A stretch of 64,000 nt of DNA from AWTP1-13 sp963832445 (GCA_963832445.1 CAWHUM010000007.1:124001-188000); one strand, 5' to 3'. Positions 25,196 through 36,873 are shown, counted from the stretch's first letter. Translations and numbers: made by a program. The notes: generated by a model from the letters alone, not told the origin.

Positions 25196-27004
25196 CTACT
25201 GCTTGAGCCGCTTCAGCTCGGCCTCCGCCCCCTCGTGCTCGATGAACGTTCTCGGGCAGGTGTCGGCCGCGATCTGCAGGGACTGGGTGGCGGCGTCCTT
25301 GTCGCCGCGCAGGATGTGCCACTGGCCGATATAGAAGTGCGCCTCGCAGATTTCCTCGGGCTTGACCGCGGCCGGCAGCGTGGCGTCGGGGGCGCGCTTG
25401 CCGGCCAGCAGCTCGATTGCCGCATAGGGCCAGGCCTTGGTCTTGAGGCGGGAGGCGTGCAGCTCGAGCTCGGGGCCTGCGGATTCTCCGGCCCGCGCCC
25501 TGGCGAGGAAGCGGAACAGCATCGGGTAGGGGTCGTCCCTGAGCTCGATGGCGCGCAACAGATCGGCGGCGGCGTCGTTGAACTCGCCGCGATGGAAGCG
25601 GGCATAGCCCCGGCTCATGAAGGCCAGCGGCTGCTTGGGGTCGATCTCGATCTGCTTCGTATAGTCGGCAATGGCGCCGTCGCGGTCGCCCTTGGCGCGA
25701 TAGGCGTTGCCGCGGTTGCGATAGGCGTGGGCGTGCCTGGGGACAATGGCGATCTGCTGCGTGTAGTCGGCGATCGCCCGGTCGTAGTCGCCCTTTGCGA
25801 AATAGAGATTGCCGCGGTTGTTGTAGGCATGCGGGTGCTTGGGATCGACCTCGATCTGCTGCGTATAGTCGGCGATGGCCCGGTCGTCCTGACGCAGGGC
25901 CGCATATGCGCGGCCGCGGTCGTTATAGGCATCGATGTGCTTGGGCGTGAGCTCGATCTGCCGCGTGTGGTCGGCGATGGCGCGCTGGTAGTCGCCCTTG
26001 TCGAAATAGGCGTTGCCCCGGTTGCGCAAGGCAAACGCGTGGCGCGGGTCGAGCTCGATCTGCACCGTGTAGTCGGCAATGGCGCGATCGAGATCGCCCT
26101 TGGCGAGGTAGGCGTTGCCGCGGTTGTTGTGGGCGTGCGCGTGCCGCGGCACGATCTCGATCTGGCGCGTGTAGTCGGCGATCGCCAGCTCGTGCATGCC
26201 CTTGGCGGCAAAAGCGCGGCCGCGGTCGTTGTAGGCATCGACATCCCTCGGGTTGAAGTCGAGCTGGCGCGTGTAGTCGGAGATGGCGCGCTCGAAGTCG
26301 CCCTTGTCGTAGTAGGCGTTGCCGCGGTTGCGATAGGCATGCAGGTGGCGCACGACCACCTCGACCTGCTTTGAATAGTCGGCAATTGCCTGATCGAAGT
26401 CGCGCTTCTGGTGGTAGGCGGTGCCGCGGCCGTTGTAGGCGTCGGGATCGTTCGGGTTGATCTCGATCTGCTTGGTGAAGTCGGCGATCGCCCGCTCGTA
26501 GTCGCCCTTGTCGAAGTAGGCGTTGCCGCGGTTGTTGTAGGCATGCGCGTGGCGCGGCACGATGGCGACTTGCTTGGTGAAATCGGCGATCGCCTTGTCG
26601 AACTCGCGCTTGCGCTGATGCGCGCGCCCGCGGTCGTTGTAGGCGTCGGGGTGCTTGGGGTTGCGCGCGATCTGCTTGCCGTAGTCGGCGATCGCCCGCT
26701 CGTAGTCGCCCTTGGCGAGATAGGCGTTGCCGCGCGCGCGATAGGCATTGACGTAGCGCGGATCGAGCTCGATCTGCTTGCTGTAGTCGGCGATCGCGGG
26801 CTCGAACTCGCCCTTGGCGAGGTAGGCGTTGCCGCGGTTGTTGTAGGCCCACGCCGCACGCGGATTGTTGCGGATGATGAAGCTGCAGCCGATGACCTGC
26901 AGGTCGCGGTCGCGCTCCTGCACGCAGTCTTCCTGGCTCTGGGCGAATGCGCCCCCGGCGCAGGCAAACAGCAGGAGGGCCACTGCCAAAAATGGCCTAA
27001 GCAT
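25196..27004 (-). CDS. Exported TPR protein with 13 tandem repeats
   Basis: A 602-residue protein. A signal peptide (MLRPFLAVALLLFACAGGAF, cleaved after FAQ) places it in the periplasm. Thirteen 34-residue TPRs follow, roughly residues 50-490, with the consensus AYNNRGNAYxAKGDYERAIA then DYTKQIEIDPKH. The last repeat is more diverged. A C-terminal region of about 110 residues (CEAHFYIGQWHILRGDKDAA) adds further TPR-like helices. The repeats are very alike and contain a higher-order period: IVPRHAH ends repeats 3, 7 and 11. GAGGGG precedes the ATG at 27004; the longer frame upstream lacks a signal. Probably a protein-binding scaffold; no partner is evident. Confidence 0.85.
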   Translation of the reverse strand: MLRPFLAVALLLFACAGGAFAQSQEDCVQERDRDLQVIGCSFIIRNNPRAAWAYNNRGNAYLAKGEFEPAIADYSKQIELDPRYVNAYRARGNAYLAKGDYERAIADYGKQIARNPKHPDAYNDRGRAHQRKREFDKAIADFTKQVAIVPRHAHAYNNRGNAYFDKGDYERAIADFTKQIEINPNDPDAYNGRGTAYHQKRDFDQAIADYSKQVEVVVRHLHAYRNRGNAYYDKGDFERAISDYTRQLDFNPRDVDAYNDRGRAFAAKGMHELAIADYTRQIEIVPRHAHAHNNRGNAYLAKGDLDRAIADYTVQIELDPRHAFALRNRGNAYFDKGDYQRAIADHTRQIELTPKHIDAYNDRGRAYAALRQDDRAIADYTQQIEVDPKHPHAYNNRGNLYFAKGDYDRAIADYTQQIAIVPRHAHAYRNRGNAYRAKGDRDGAIADYTKQIEIDPKQPLAFMSRGYARFHRGEFNDAAADLLRAIELRDDPYPMLFRFLARARAGESAGPELELHASRLKTKAWPYAAIELLAGKRAPDATLPAAVKPEEICEAHFYIGQWHILRGDKDAATQSLQIAADTCPRTFIEHEGAEAELKRLKQ

Positions 27005-27296
27005 CACTTCCCCTCGCAACCAATACGCACCCCCGACACCACCCCGCGGCACCACACCCCGCGGGCGTTTTGCAATCCCCACGAACCTACACGGCGGGCC
27101 CCGCCCGCGCCAGCTTAACGGCCGCCAGGCTTGAAGGCGCAGGCCAACTCGGGCACGCTTCCCGCGCACCCGTCTTCCCGGAAGCCGAGCCCTGGCGCGC
27201 GCGCCGGGGCGAGACTATCGGGGACCAGCAGTTGGTGACTCGGCCGTCGTCGCACCGCTGCCCAATCGAGCGCGGTGGCGTACCAACGCGTCCCGC

Positions 27297-29231
27297 TCAG
27301 AAATCCCGCCAGCCTTCCGGTTCAGCGTCAGGTTGGGGCTTGCGCAGCGCCGAGCCGTTCCTGCTCGGGGTCCTCAGCTGGCGCTGGTGCGCGTGCGCCT
27401 GGGCCGTCGTCGTATCGGCTCGCGTTGGCGAACGGCGAACCGGCTTTGCCTCTGCCGCCGTGCGACGCGCCTGCTTCATGCTGCTGACCTGGAACTGCCC
27501 GATCAGGCTGGTCAGCTGATCGCTCTGCTCGGAGAGCGAGTGGCTCACGGCCGTGGCCTGCTCGGCCATAGCGGCATTCTGCTGCGTGCCCTTGTCCAGC
27601 TCGCTGACGGCCGCATTGACCTCCTTCAGATCGACTGCCTGGCCCTCCGCGCCCGAGGCGATCTCGAGCACCACCGCGTTGATCTCGGCCACCTTGGCCG
27701 CCAGCCGCTCGAGCGCCGCGCCGGTTTCCGCCACCAGCCCGACGCCGCTGCCGACCTGAGCCGTCGAGGTCGTGATCAGGCTCTTGATCTCCTTGGCGGC
27801 CTCAGCCGAGCGCTGGGCCAGCCCACGCACCTCGGAGGCCACAACCGCGAAGCCGCGGCCAGCGTCTCCTGCGCGCGCCGCTTCCACCCCGGCATTGAGC
27901 GCCAGCAGGTTGGTCTGGAAAGCGATCTCGTCGATCACGCCGATGATCTGGCCGATCTGCCGCGACGATTTTTCGATGTTGCCCATGGCCTCGACCGCCT
28001 TGCGCACCACCTCGCCGCCCGCTTCGGCGTCGGCCTTGGCGTTGGCGACCACCGCGCGCGCGTGCGTGGCCCCCTCTGCCGCTTTGCGGACCGTCGCGGT
28101 GATCTTGTCGAGCGCGGCTGCCGTTTCTTCCAGACGCGTGGCCTGCTGTTCCGTGCGCCGTGAGAGATCGCCGGAGGCCGAAGCGATTTCCGCCGTACCC
28201 GCATGCATCAGCTGCGTGCTGTCCCTCACCCCCTGCAGGGCCGCCTCGATTTCCTCGAGCGCCGCATTGAAGTTCTGCTGCAGCTTGCGGTAGGCCTCGG
28301 GCATGTCGTCGGTCATGCGATAGCCGAGATCCTTGGCCGCGAGCCTGGCCAGGCCGGCGCCGATCGACTCCGAGACCAGCGCACGTTCGCCCTCGATCGC
28401 CCTTACCTCTGCTTGGCGGCGGGTGACTTCGGCGGCGCGTGCTGCGTTGGCCGCCTCCTCCTGGAGGCGATCGCGCTCGACCAGCTTGGTCTTCACGAAC
28501 TCGACAGTTTGTGCAATGGCGCCGATCTCGTCGCGCCGATCCTGGTACATGACGGGGCTTGCGATGTCGCCGTTCATCAGGTCGTGCATCCGTGCCTGCA
28601 GCCGCACCAGCGGGCGGGTGAGCGAGATGGCAGCTGCCACTGCCACGCCGATGCCGATCAAGCAGGCTAGCACCGCCACCACAATCAGGAGCCGCCCGGT
28701 CCAGACGACCTGGCTGCGAATCTCGGCTCTGGTCAGCTCCGCGTCCTTGCGCGCCAGCTCGACGAGGTCGAGCAAACCGGTCCTGATGCCGCTCTGCAGC
28801 TTTTCCATCACGTGCGGAGCCGGAATCGAGGTCGCCGGCCGCTCGCCGATCAGCGTCAGCGCGCCCTGCCGCCATTGATTGATCAGCTTCTCGGCGCTGC
28901 CCGTGCTGGCCACCATGTGTGCCGAGGGCTGAGCCGACTTCAGCTTGGCGAGCTCCGCATCCAGCACCGCCATGTGCGCATTGAAGCCTTTCATCGCGTC
29001 GGCGCTGGAACGGTAGCGAATGCCCTCCAATGTGGCGGCAAGCTCGGCTTGGGCCTGCCCGAAGGCTTCCCAGACGCTGCGCGCAGCGTCCACCTGCACC
29101 AGAGGATTGGTCGTGGCGTGATCGAGCTTCCCGGTCAGCGTCTGCACGCTGAGCAAGGTCCCGGCACTCTGCACGATGCCCACAAACACCACGCAGCCAA
29201 AGGCCACCAGCATGCGATGAAGGATGCGCAT
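27297..29231 (-). CDS. Methyl-accepting chemotaxis protein
   Basis: A 644-residue chemoreceptor. The first membrane helix is near residues 7-29 (MLVAFGCVVFVGIVQSAG). A periplasmic helical sensor of about 150 residues follows, then the second helix near 180-205 (LLIVVAVLACLIGIGVAVAA). HAMP comes next, and the long signalling coil with the conserved tip FQTNLLALNAGVEAARAG and VVASEVRGLAQRSAEAAKEI. The C-terminus lacks a CheR-binding pentapeptide. The ligand domain looks like a four-helix bundle type. The gene begins 9 bp after the stop of a di-haem peroxidase gene, which suggests cotranscription. Confidence 0.92.
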   Translation of the reverse strand: MRILHRMLVAFGCVVFVGIVQSAGTLLSVQTLTGKLDHATTNPLVQVDAARSVWEAFGQAQAELAATLEGIRYRSSADAMKGFNAHMAVLDAELAKLKSAQPSAHMVASTGSAEKLINQWRQGALTLIGERPATSIPAPHVMEKLQSGIRTGLLDLVELARKDAELTRAEIRSQVVWTGRLLIVVAVLACLIGIGVAVAAAISLTRPLVRLQARMHDLMNGDIASPVMYQDRRDEIGAIAQTVEFVKTKLVERDRLQEEAANAARAAEVTRRQAEVRAIEGERALVSESIGAGLARLAAKDLGYRMTDDMPEAYRKLQQNFNAALEEIEAALQGVRDSTQLMHAGTAEIASASGDLSRRTEQQATRLEETAAALDKITATVRKAAEGATHARAVVANAKADAEAGGEVVRKAVEAMGNIEKSSRQIGQIIGVIDEIAFQTNLLALNAGVEAARAGDAGRGFAVVASEVRGLAQRSAEAAKEIKSLITTSTAQVGSGVGLVAETGAALERLAAKVAEINAVVLEIASGAEGQAVDLKEVNAAVSELDKGTQQNAAMAEQATAVSHSLSEQSDQLTSLIGQFQVSSMKQARRTAAEAKPVRRSPTRADTTTAQAHAHQRQLRTPSRNGSALRKPQPDAEPEGWRDF

Positions 29232-29240
29232 GTCGTCCTC

Positions 29241-30260
29241 TCAGTTCGGTAACACGGGGAGCGTCACCACCTGCTTCGACCCGGTGAGCGACTTCAGGAA
29301 CTCGACGACGTCATCGACTTCCTGCTGGTTCAGCTGGGTCGGCTGCATCAGCGGCGAGCGTGAGGGCCGGTCGATGCCACCCACTACGTAGTGCACCATG
29401 ACGTCTTGCAGGGTGTCCTGCTGGCCGGCATGCATGTAGGGGGCGCGTTGCGCGGTGTCGCGCAGCGTCGGCGTCTTGAACGCGTACTGCGCCAACGGAT
29501 TGTTCGGCTCGAGCTTGCCGCGGCCGATGTCGGTCACGGTGGTGCCGATGTCGTGGAACTTGTGGTCGGTGAAGTTCCAGCCGGTGTGACAGCCGGCGCA
29601 TTTGGCCTTGCCGTTGAACAGGACGAACCCGCGCTTGGCACTCTCCGATATCGCCTTGTCGTCGCCGTCGACCCAGGCATCGAACGGTGCGTAGCTGGCG
29701 ACTACGGTGCGCTCGTAAGTGGCGATGGCCGCAACGATGGTATCGGGCGTGATGCCTTTGTCGGGAAACACCTTCGCGAACCAGGCCTTGTATTCGGGGA
29801 TCCTGGAGAGGCGCTTGACGGCCACGGGCAGCGGCAGGTTCATCTCCACCGGTGCCTCGATGGGCCCCTTGGCCTGCTCCTCTGCGCTGTCGGCGCGCCC
29901 GTCCCAGAAGAAGGGATGCGCCCAGGCGAGGTTGAGAATTGTTGGCGCTTGCCTCGCAAGCCGCGTGTTCTGCGCCCCCACCGCCGTCTTGTTGGGTGAT
30001 TCCCAGCCGAAGGACGGATTGTGGCAGGAGGCGCACGTCATGTTCTCGGCACCCGAGAGGCGCGGTTCATAGTAGAGCGCCTTGCCCAGCGCAGCCTTTT
30101 CCGGAGTGTAAGCATTGCCGGCGGGAAAGGGGATTTCCGCGGGCCGGCGATACTTGTTCTTGAGCGCTTGCAACTCGTCTGCCGCAATCGGCGACGTGAA
30201 GGCTGCCAGCAGAACGCCAACCCACATGTGTTTGCGACCAACCATGGCGTGTTGCCCCAT
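29241..30260 (-). CDS. Di-haem cytochrome c peroxidase (CcpA/MauG family)
   Basis: A 339-residue periplasmic protein with a signal segment (MWVGVLLAAFTSPIAADE). It has two c-type haem sites: CASCH at residues 76-80 and CAGCH near 220. Conserved family segments include FWDGRADSAEEQAKGPI, TPTLRDTAQRAPYMHAG and VVGGIDRPSRSPLMQP. These enzymes reduce H2O2 with electrons from small cytochromes, or modify proteins in MauG relatives. The start is uncertain among ATGs at 30260, 30245 and 30227, and none has a strong ribosome-binding site. It is followed directly by the chemoreceptor gene. Confidence 0.88.
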   Translation of the reverse strand: MGQHAMVGRKHMWVGVLLAAFTSPIAADELQALKNKYRRPAEIPFPAGNAYTPEKAALGKALYYEPRLSGAENMTCASCHNPSFGWESPNKTAVGAQNTRLARQAPTILNLAWAHPFFWDGRADSAEEQAKGPIEAPVEMNLPLPVAVKRLSRIPEYKAWFAKVFPDKGITPDTIVAAIATYERTVVASYAPFDAWVDGDDKAISESAKRGFVLFNGKAKCAGCHTGWNFTDHKFHDIGTTVTDIGRGKLEPNNPLAQYAFKTPTLRDTAQRAPYMHAGQQDTLQDVMVHYVVGGIDRPSRSPLMQPTQLNQQEVDDVVEFLKSLTGSKQVVTLPVLPN

Positions 30261-30782
30261 GCCATCACCGAAAGGACCCGTGGCAGGGGCATCGAGTTGT
30301 GGTCAGTCGATCTGCAAACCCCACGGCGAGTTGGTCCAACCGCTCTCGCCAGGTTTCCGCTGTCCACGAATCATCAGCACCCCACCACGAGTGAGAATGG
30401 AGCAGCACGGTTAATTTTGAATTTCCCAAGGTTTTCAGGAGTTAGGAAGCGACAGCTAACGGATAGATTAGCTGGCGGAAGAAAGGTGCTCCGTGACGCG
30501 GAGCTGCACTGGCATTGCGCGAGCGGCGGTTGTTGGATCCCTTTAGCGAGCGCGTGTGCGACGCTCCCAGCCTCCGTTTCAGGCCATGTGCGGTAGTCAT
30601 GCCGCTCGCACTAGTGCTTCCGCCTGCACGCAAAGCGCAAGCGGCGCTCGAATGACGCCTATCGAACGCGCAAGCCTGCATCGCTCAGTGTCCTCCCGCG
30701 CTTGAAGCGGCCTCCGTCCTGGGGCACGCTTCTTACGTGCTATTGTGACCCCACACATCGATCAGGAACACCGAGACGCAGC
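30261..30782. other. 522-bp divergent intergenic region
   Basis: Lies between the peroxidase gene and the aromatic-CoA operon, which read away from each other, so both promoters should be here. I saw no recognisable gene, repeat or clear operator. Confidence 0.45.
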
Positions 30783-33073
<2,291 letters not shown>

Positions 33074-33074
<1 letters not shown>

Positions 33075-33838
33075 TGGGCGCCCTCGACGGCAAGCACGCG
33101 CTGATCACGGGCGGCGGCACGGGCATCGGCGCGGCCATCGCGCGCACGCTTGCCGGAGCCGGCGCTGCCGTCTCGCTCGTCGGGCGCCGCATCGTGCCGC
33201 TGCAGGAAGTGGCGCGCGAGCTGCCGAAGGCGACCGCCATCGTCGCCGACGTGACCAAGGAGGCCGATACCGAAGCCATGGTGAAGGCGGCACGGCAAGC
33301 TCATGGGCCCATCGATATCCTGATCGCCAACGCCGGTGCCGCCGAGAGCGCGCCCTTCGGCCGTATCGACCTCGCGCACTGGCAGCGCATGCTGGACGTG
33401 AACCTGACGGGCTCCTTCCTCACCGCCCGCGCGGCGCTGCCCGACGTGACACGCAAAGGCAGCCAGGGGCGCATCGTGTTCGTCGCCTCCACCGCGGGCC
33501 TCAAGGGCTACGCCTACATCGCAGCCTACTGCGCCTCCAAGCATGGGGTAGTCGGCCTGACGCGCGCGCTGGCGGCCGAGCTGGCGCCCACGGGCACCAC
33601 CGTCAACGCCGTCTGCCCCGGCTACGTCGAGACGCCGCTGCTGGAAGCCTCACTCGCCAACATAACCGCCAAGACCGGCCGCGGCCGCGACTCCGCCGCC
33701 GCCACGCTGCAGAAGAACAACCCGCAGGGCCGCTTCGTGACGCCGGCGGAAGTCGCCGACACCGTGCTGTGGCTGTGCTCACCCGGCGCCCAGGCGATCA
33801 CCGGCCAAGCCATTTCCATCTCCGGAGGCGAGACATAG
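33074..33838 (+). CDS. Short-chain dehydrogenase/reductase
   Basis: A 254-residue SDR. Motifs are the NAD(P)-binding GGGTGIG near residue 12, the NAG motif in LIANAGAAESAPFG, the catalytic serine in VFVASTAGLKG, and YCASKHGVV with the Tyr/Lys pair. The ATG overlaps the preceding stop (TGATG), implying translational coupling. In this operon it probably oxidises a 3-hydroxyacyl-CoA or alicyclic hydroxyl intermediate of the CoA-bound ring-degradation route. That role is inferred from context. Confidence 0.88.
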
Positions 33839-33840
33839 AC

Positions 33841-34440
33841 ATGACCACCTGGCCCCAGCCCGTCACCCTGCGCGGCACGCATGTGCGCCTCGAGCCGCTC
33901 GCCCACCACCACCAGGGCGACCTGGTGGAAGCCGTGCTCGACGGCGAGTTATGGCGGCTCTGGTACACGTTCATCCCCGAGCCTGAGAAGATGGCCGCCG
34001 AGATCGACCGCCGCCTCAACCTGCAGGCCAAGGGCTCCATGCTGCCGTTCGCCGTCATCGCGCTGCCCTCGGGCAAGTGCGTCGGCATGACCACCTACAT
34101 GAACATCGACGCCGCCAACAAGCGCGTGGAGATCGGCTCCACCTGGTACGGCCGGAGCGTGCAGCGCACGCCGCTCAACACCGAGGCCAAGCTGCTGCTG
34201 CTCACCCACGCCTTCGAGGGGCTCGAGTGCATCGCCGTGGAATTCCGCACGCACTTCTTCAATCACCAGAGCCGGCGCGGCATCGAGCGGCTGGGCGCCA
34301 AGCTCGACGGCATTCTGCGCAGCCACCAGAAGATGCCCGACGGCACCCTGCGCGACACTTGCGTCTACTCCATCACCGCGGCGGAGTGGCCGACCGTGCA
34401 GGCGCACCTGACCTTCCAACTGGATAAGCCGCGGGGGTGA
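33841..34440 (+). CDS. GNAT-family N-acetyltransferase (RimJ/RimL-like)
   Basis: A 199-residue acetyltransferase. LRGTHVRLEPLAHHHQGDLV at the start and IGSTWYGRSVQRTPLNTEAK then FRTHFFNHQSRRGIERLGAK are typical of the RimJ/RimL group. The gene begins 2 bp after the SDR stop and lies inside the aromatic-CoA operon. It might acetylate an amino-aromatic intermediate or a protein; neither can be shown here. Close relatives often sit in the same cluster in Rhizobiales, as far as I recall. Confidence 0.8.
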   Translation: MTTWPQPVTLRGTHVRLEPLAHHHQGDLVEAVLDGELWRLWYTFIPEPEKMAAEIDRRLNLQAKGSMLPFAVIALPSGKCVGMTTYMNIDAANKRVEIGSTWYGRSVQRTPLNTEAKLLLLTHAFEGLECIAVEFRTHFFNHQSRRGIERLGAKLDGILRSHQKMPDGTLRDTCVYSITAAEWPTVQAHLTFQLDKPRG

Positions 34441-34447
34441 CGACATT

Positions 34448-34560
34448 CCCTCTCCCCGTCCTTACGGGGAGAGGGTTAGGGTGAGGGGCAGCAGCACACG
34501 CCGGGGTAGGAGCGAGCTTCCGCCCCTCACCCCGGCCCTCTCCCGCGAGCGGGGAGAGGG
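34448..34560. repeat. GC-rich palindromic element (double hairpin)
   Basis: Hairpin 1 (34448-34475) pairs CCCTCTCCCC with GGGGAGAGGG. Hairpin 2 (34536-34560) pairs the same outer arms. The segment between has GGTGAGGGG and CCCCTCACC, which also pair, so the whole unit is a nested inverted repeat. It looks like an interspersed alphaproteobacterial palindrome and lies between the GNAT and ligase genes. Confidence 0.8.
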
Positions 34561-34578
34561 GGATTTTGGAGGCCACCC

Positions 34579-36258
34579 ATGTTCACCAGAATGTTCACGC
34601 GCGAGCGCCAGTCAGCTCCCAAGGGCGCCGCCGGCCTCGGCCCCAGCGCGCATGTCGACACCTTCGCGCGCGACAACCTGCCCCTCGCCGAGCTGTGGCC
34701 CGACCTGCTGCTCGATCGCCCCGAGTTCCAGTATCCCGAGCACCTCAACGCCGCGGTCGAGCTGACCGACCGCCTGGTCGAGAAGGGCTTCGGCGACAAC
34801 ACGGCGCTGATCGGCAACGGCCGCCGCCGCACCTACAAGGAGCTGACCGACTGGTCCAACCGGCTCGCCCACGCGCTGGTGGAAGACTTCGGCGTGAAGC
34901 CCGGCCACCGCGTGCTGCTGCGCTCCGGCAACAACCCGGCGATGGTGGCGGCCTGGCTCGCCGTCACCAAGGCCGGCGCCGTCGCCGTCAACACCATGCC
35001 GCTCCTGCGCGCCGGCGAGCTCGCCAAGATCGTCGACAAGGCGCAGGTGTCGCTGGCGCTCACCGACAGCCGCATTGCGGATGAGATCGTCGCCTGCGCC
35101 AAGGACAGCCGCTTCCTCAAGAAGGTCATCAACTTCGACGGCACCGCCAATCACGACGCCGAGCTCGACCGCGTGGCGCTCAGCAAGTCCGTCAAATTCG
35201 ACGCCGTCAGGACCGGGCGCGACGACGTGGCGCTGCTGGGCTTTACCAGCGGCACGACCGGCGAGCCCAAGGGCACCATGCATTTCCACCGCGACCTGCT
35301 GATCATCGCCGACGGCTACGCCCGCGAGGTGCTGGGCGTGACGCCCGACGACGTGTTCGTCGGCTCGCCGCCGCTGGCCTTCACCTTCGGCCTTGGAGGG
35401 CTCGCGATCTTCCCCCTGCGCTTCGGCGCTACGGCGACCCTGCTCGAGAACGCCTCGCCCGCCAACATGATCGAGATCATCGAGACCTACAAAGCCACCA
35501 TCAGCTTCACCTCGCCCACCGCCTACCGCGCCATGATGGCGGCCATGGACGCCGGCGCCGATCTCTCCTCGCTCAGGATGGCCGTCTCCGCCGGCGAAAC
35601 CCTGCCCGCGCCCGTGTTCGAGGACTGGACGCGGAAGACCGGCAAGCCGATTCTCGACGGCATCGGCTCCACCGAGCTCTTGCACATCTTCATCACCAAC
35701 CGGCTGGGCGATGCGAAAGCCGGTGCCACCGGCAAGCCCGTCGCCGGCTACGAGGCCAAAATCGTCGACGACGACATGGAAGACGTGCCCGACGGCACCA
35801 TCGGCCACCTCGCCGTGCGCGGGCCCACGGGTTGCCGCTACCTCGCCGACGACCGCCAGACGAAATACGTGCGCGACGGCTGGAACCTCACCGGCGACGA
35901 CTTCGTGCGCGACAAGGACGGCACCTTCCACTTCGCCGCCCGCGCCGACGACATGATCATCTCGTCCGGCTACAACATCGCCGGCCCCGAGGTGGAGGCG
36001 GCGCTGCTCTCCCACGCCGCGGTGGCCGAGTGCGCCGTGGTCGGCGCAGCGGACGTGGAGCGCGGGCAGATCGTGCAGGCGCACGTGGTGCTGCGCGAAG
36101 GCTTCGCCGCCGACGAGGCCTGCATCAGGGCGCTGCAGGACCACGTCAAGGCAACAATCGCGCCCTACAAGTACCCGCGCTCGGTGATGTTCGTCGCCGC
36201 GCTGCCCAAGACCCAGACCGGCAAGATTCAAAGGTTCAAGCTCAAACCCTCGGCGTGA
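34579..36258 (+). CDS. Aryl-CoA ligase (2-aminobenzoate/benzoate-CoA ligase family)
   Basis: A 559-residue acyl/aryl-CoA synthetase of the ANL superfamily. Motifs are the phosphate loop LGFTSGTTGEPKGTMHFH, the adenine-binding GIGSTELLHIF, the hinge/ATP motif NLTGDDFVRDKDGTFHFAAR followed by ADDMIISSGYNIAGPEVEAA, and the C-terminal catalytic lysine in KTQTGKIQRFK. It activates an aromatic acid to its CoA thioester using ATP, giving the substrate of the monooxygenase/reductase encoded upstream. GGAGG precedes the ATG. A palindromic element separates it from the GNAT gene. Anthranilate is the favoured substrate because of that partner. Confidence 0.88.
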   Translation: MFTRMFTRERQSAPKGAAGLGPSAHVDTFARDNLPLAELWPDLLLDRPEFQYPEHLNAAVELTDRLVEKGFGDNTALIGNGRRRTYKELTDWSNRLAHALVEDFGVKPGHRVLLRSGNNPAMVAAWLAVTKAGAVAVNTMPLLRAGELAKIVDKAQVSLALTDSRIADEIVACAKDSRFLKKVINFDGTANHDAELDRVALSKSVKFDAVRTGRDDVALLGFTSGTTGEPKGTMHFHRDLLIIADGYAREVLGVTPDDVFVGSPPLAFTFGLGGLAIFPLRFGATATLLENASPANMIEIIETYKATISFTSPTAYRAMMAAMDAGADLSSLRMAVSAGETLPAPVFEDWTRKTGKPILDGIGSTELLHIFITNRLGDAKAGATGKPVAGYEAKIVDDDMEDVPDGTIGHLAVRGPTGCRYLADDRQTKYVRDGWNLTGDDFVRDKDGTFHFAARADDMIISSGYNIAGPEVEAALLSHAAVAECAVVGAADVERGQIVQAHVVLREGFAADEACIRALQDHVKATIAPYKYPRSVMFVAALPKTQTGKIQRFKLKPSA

Positions 36259-36271
36259 TGGGTGCGAGCTA

Positions 36272-36541
36272 CTATTCAGCAGCCGTCTTGCTCGACGCCA
36301 GCGCAGCCTCGAGCTCATCATGCAGGAACTCCGGCGCAAAATCCGCACCGTTGGGCCAGACAATGGTTCCCAGATCGGGCTCTACGCGAAGCTTTGCGAA
36401 CTCGGCAACCTCCCTCAACGGAACGAACACCGGACCCCACAGCTCGCGCTCGAGGTCAATTTCACCGGAAAGGCCATCCGCAAACCTGAGCCACACGCGA
36501 TAGCCACCAGCATGACGAGCATCGATTACACGCGCGAGCAT
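36272..36541 (-). CDS. DUF2442 protein
   Basis: An 89-residue protein of the DUF2442 family, recognisable by VWLRFADGLSGEIDLERELW and FAKLRVEPDLGTIVWPNGAD. It starts 3 bp after the stop of the DUF4160 gene, and the two form a compact unit. Such pairs occur repeatedly in bacterial genomes and look like toxin-antitoxin-type cassettes, but no activity has been assigned here. Convergent with the ligase gene, 13 bp away. Confidence 0.82.
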   Translation of the reverse strand: MLARVIDARHAGGYRVWLRFADGLSGEIDLERELWGPVFVPLREVAEFAKLRVEPDLGTIVWPNGADFAPEFLHDELEAALASSKTAAE

Positions 36542-36544
36542 GTT

Positions 36545-36805
36545 CTACTCCAGTGGGTCGATCCTATGCGGCGGCACACGTGCCTGTACTGCCTGCCACG
36601 CGGCCTTCAACTCGTCAATGTGGAGCCGGTACCATTGTTGCACAAGCGACCTTGCTCTACGAGGCAGGCGCCCTTCGATGACCTTGCCAGTTTCAATCGA
36701 GAATTTGGCTTCATGCTCCCCATAGTAAGCGTGGAAGTGCGGAGGCGGATGATCTCTGTGGTACATCGCAATCACGATGCCGAAAAACCGGCTTATCTCG
36801 GGCAT
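36545..36805 (-). CDS. DUF4160 protein
   Basis: An 86-residue protein of the DUF4160 family, recognisable by GIVIAMYHRDHPPPHFHAYY then GEHEAKFSIETGKVIEGRLP. The histidine-rich PPPHFHA motif is the family hallmark. I start at the ATG at 36805; a TTG four codons upstream is possible. It is the first gene of a two-gene unit with DUF2442. Confidence 0.82.
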   Translation of the reverse strand: MPEISRFFGIVIAMYHRDHPPPHFHAYYGEHEAKFSIETGKVIEGRLPRRARSLVQQWYRLHIDELKAAWQAVQARVPPHRIDPLE

Positions 36806-36873
36806 TGAACTACTCAAATATCATCGACCGTGGACGGCCAATACCATGTAGCACGACTAGCGTCGCCGCTCTC

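Noticed and set aside
25640..26870. Regular 102-bp repeats resembling a CRISPR or satellite array
   Set aside because: The period is three times 34 codons and every unit translates as a TPR in one open frame; the repeats are coding.
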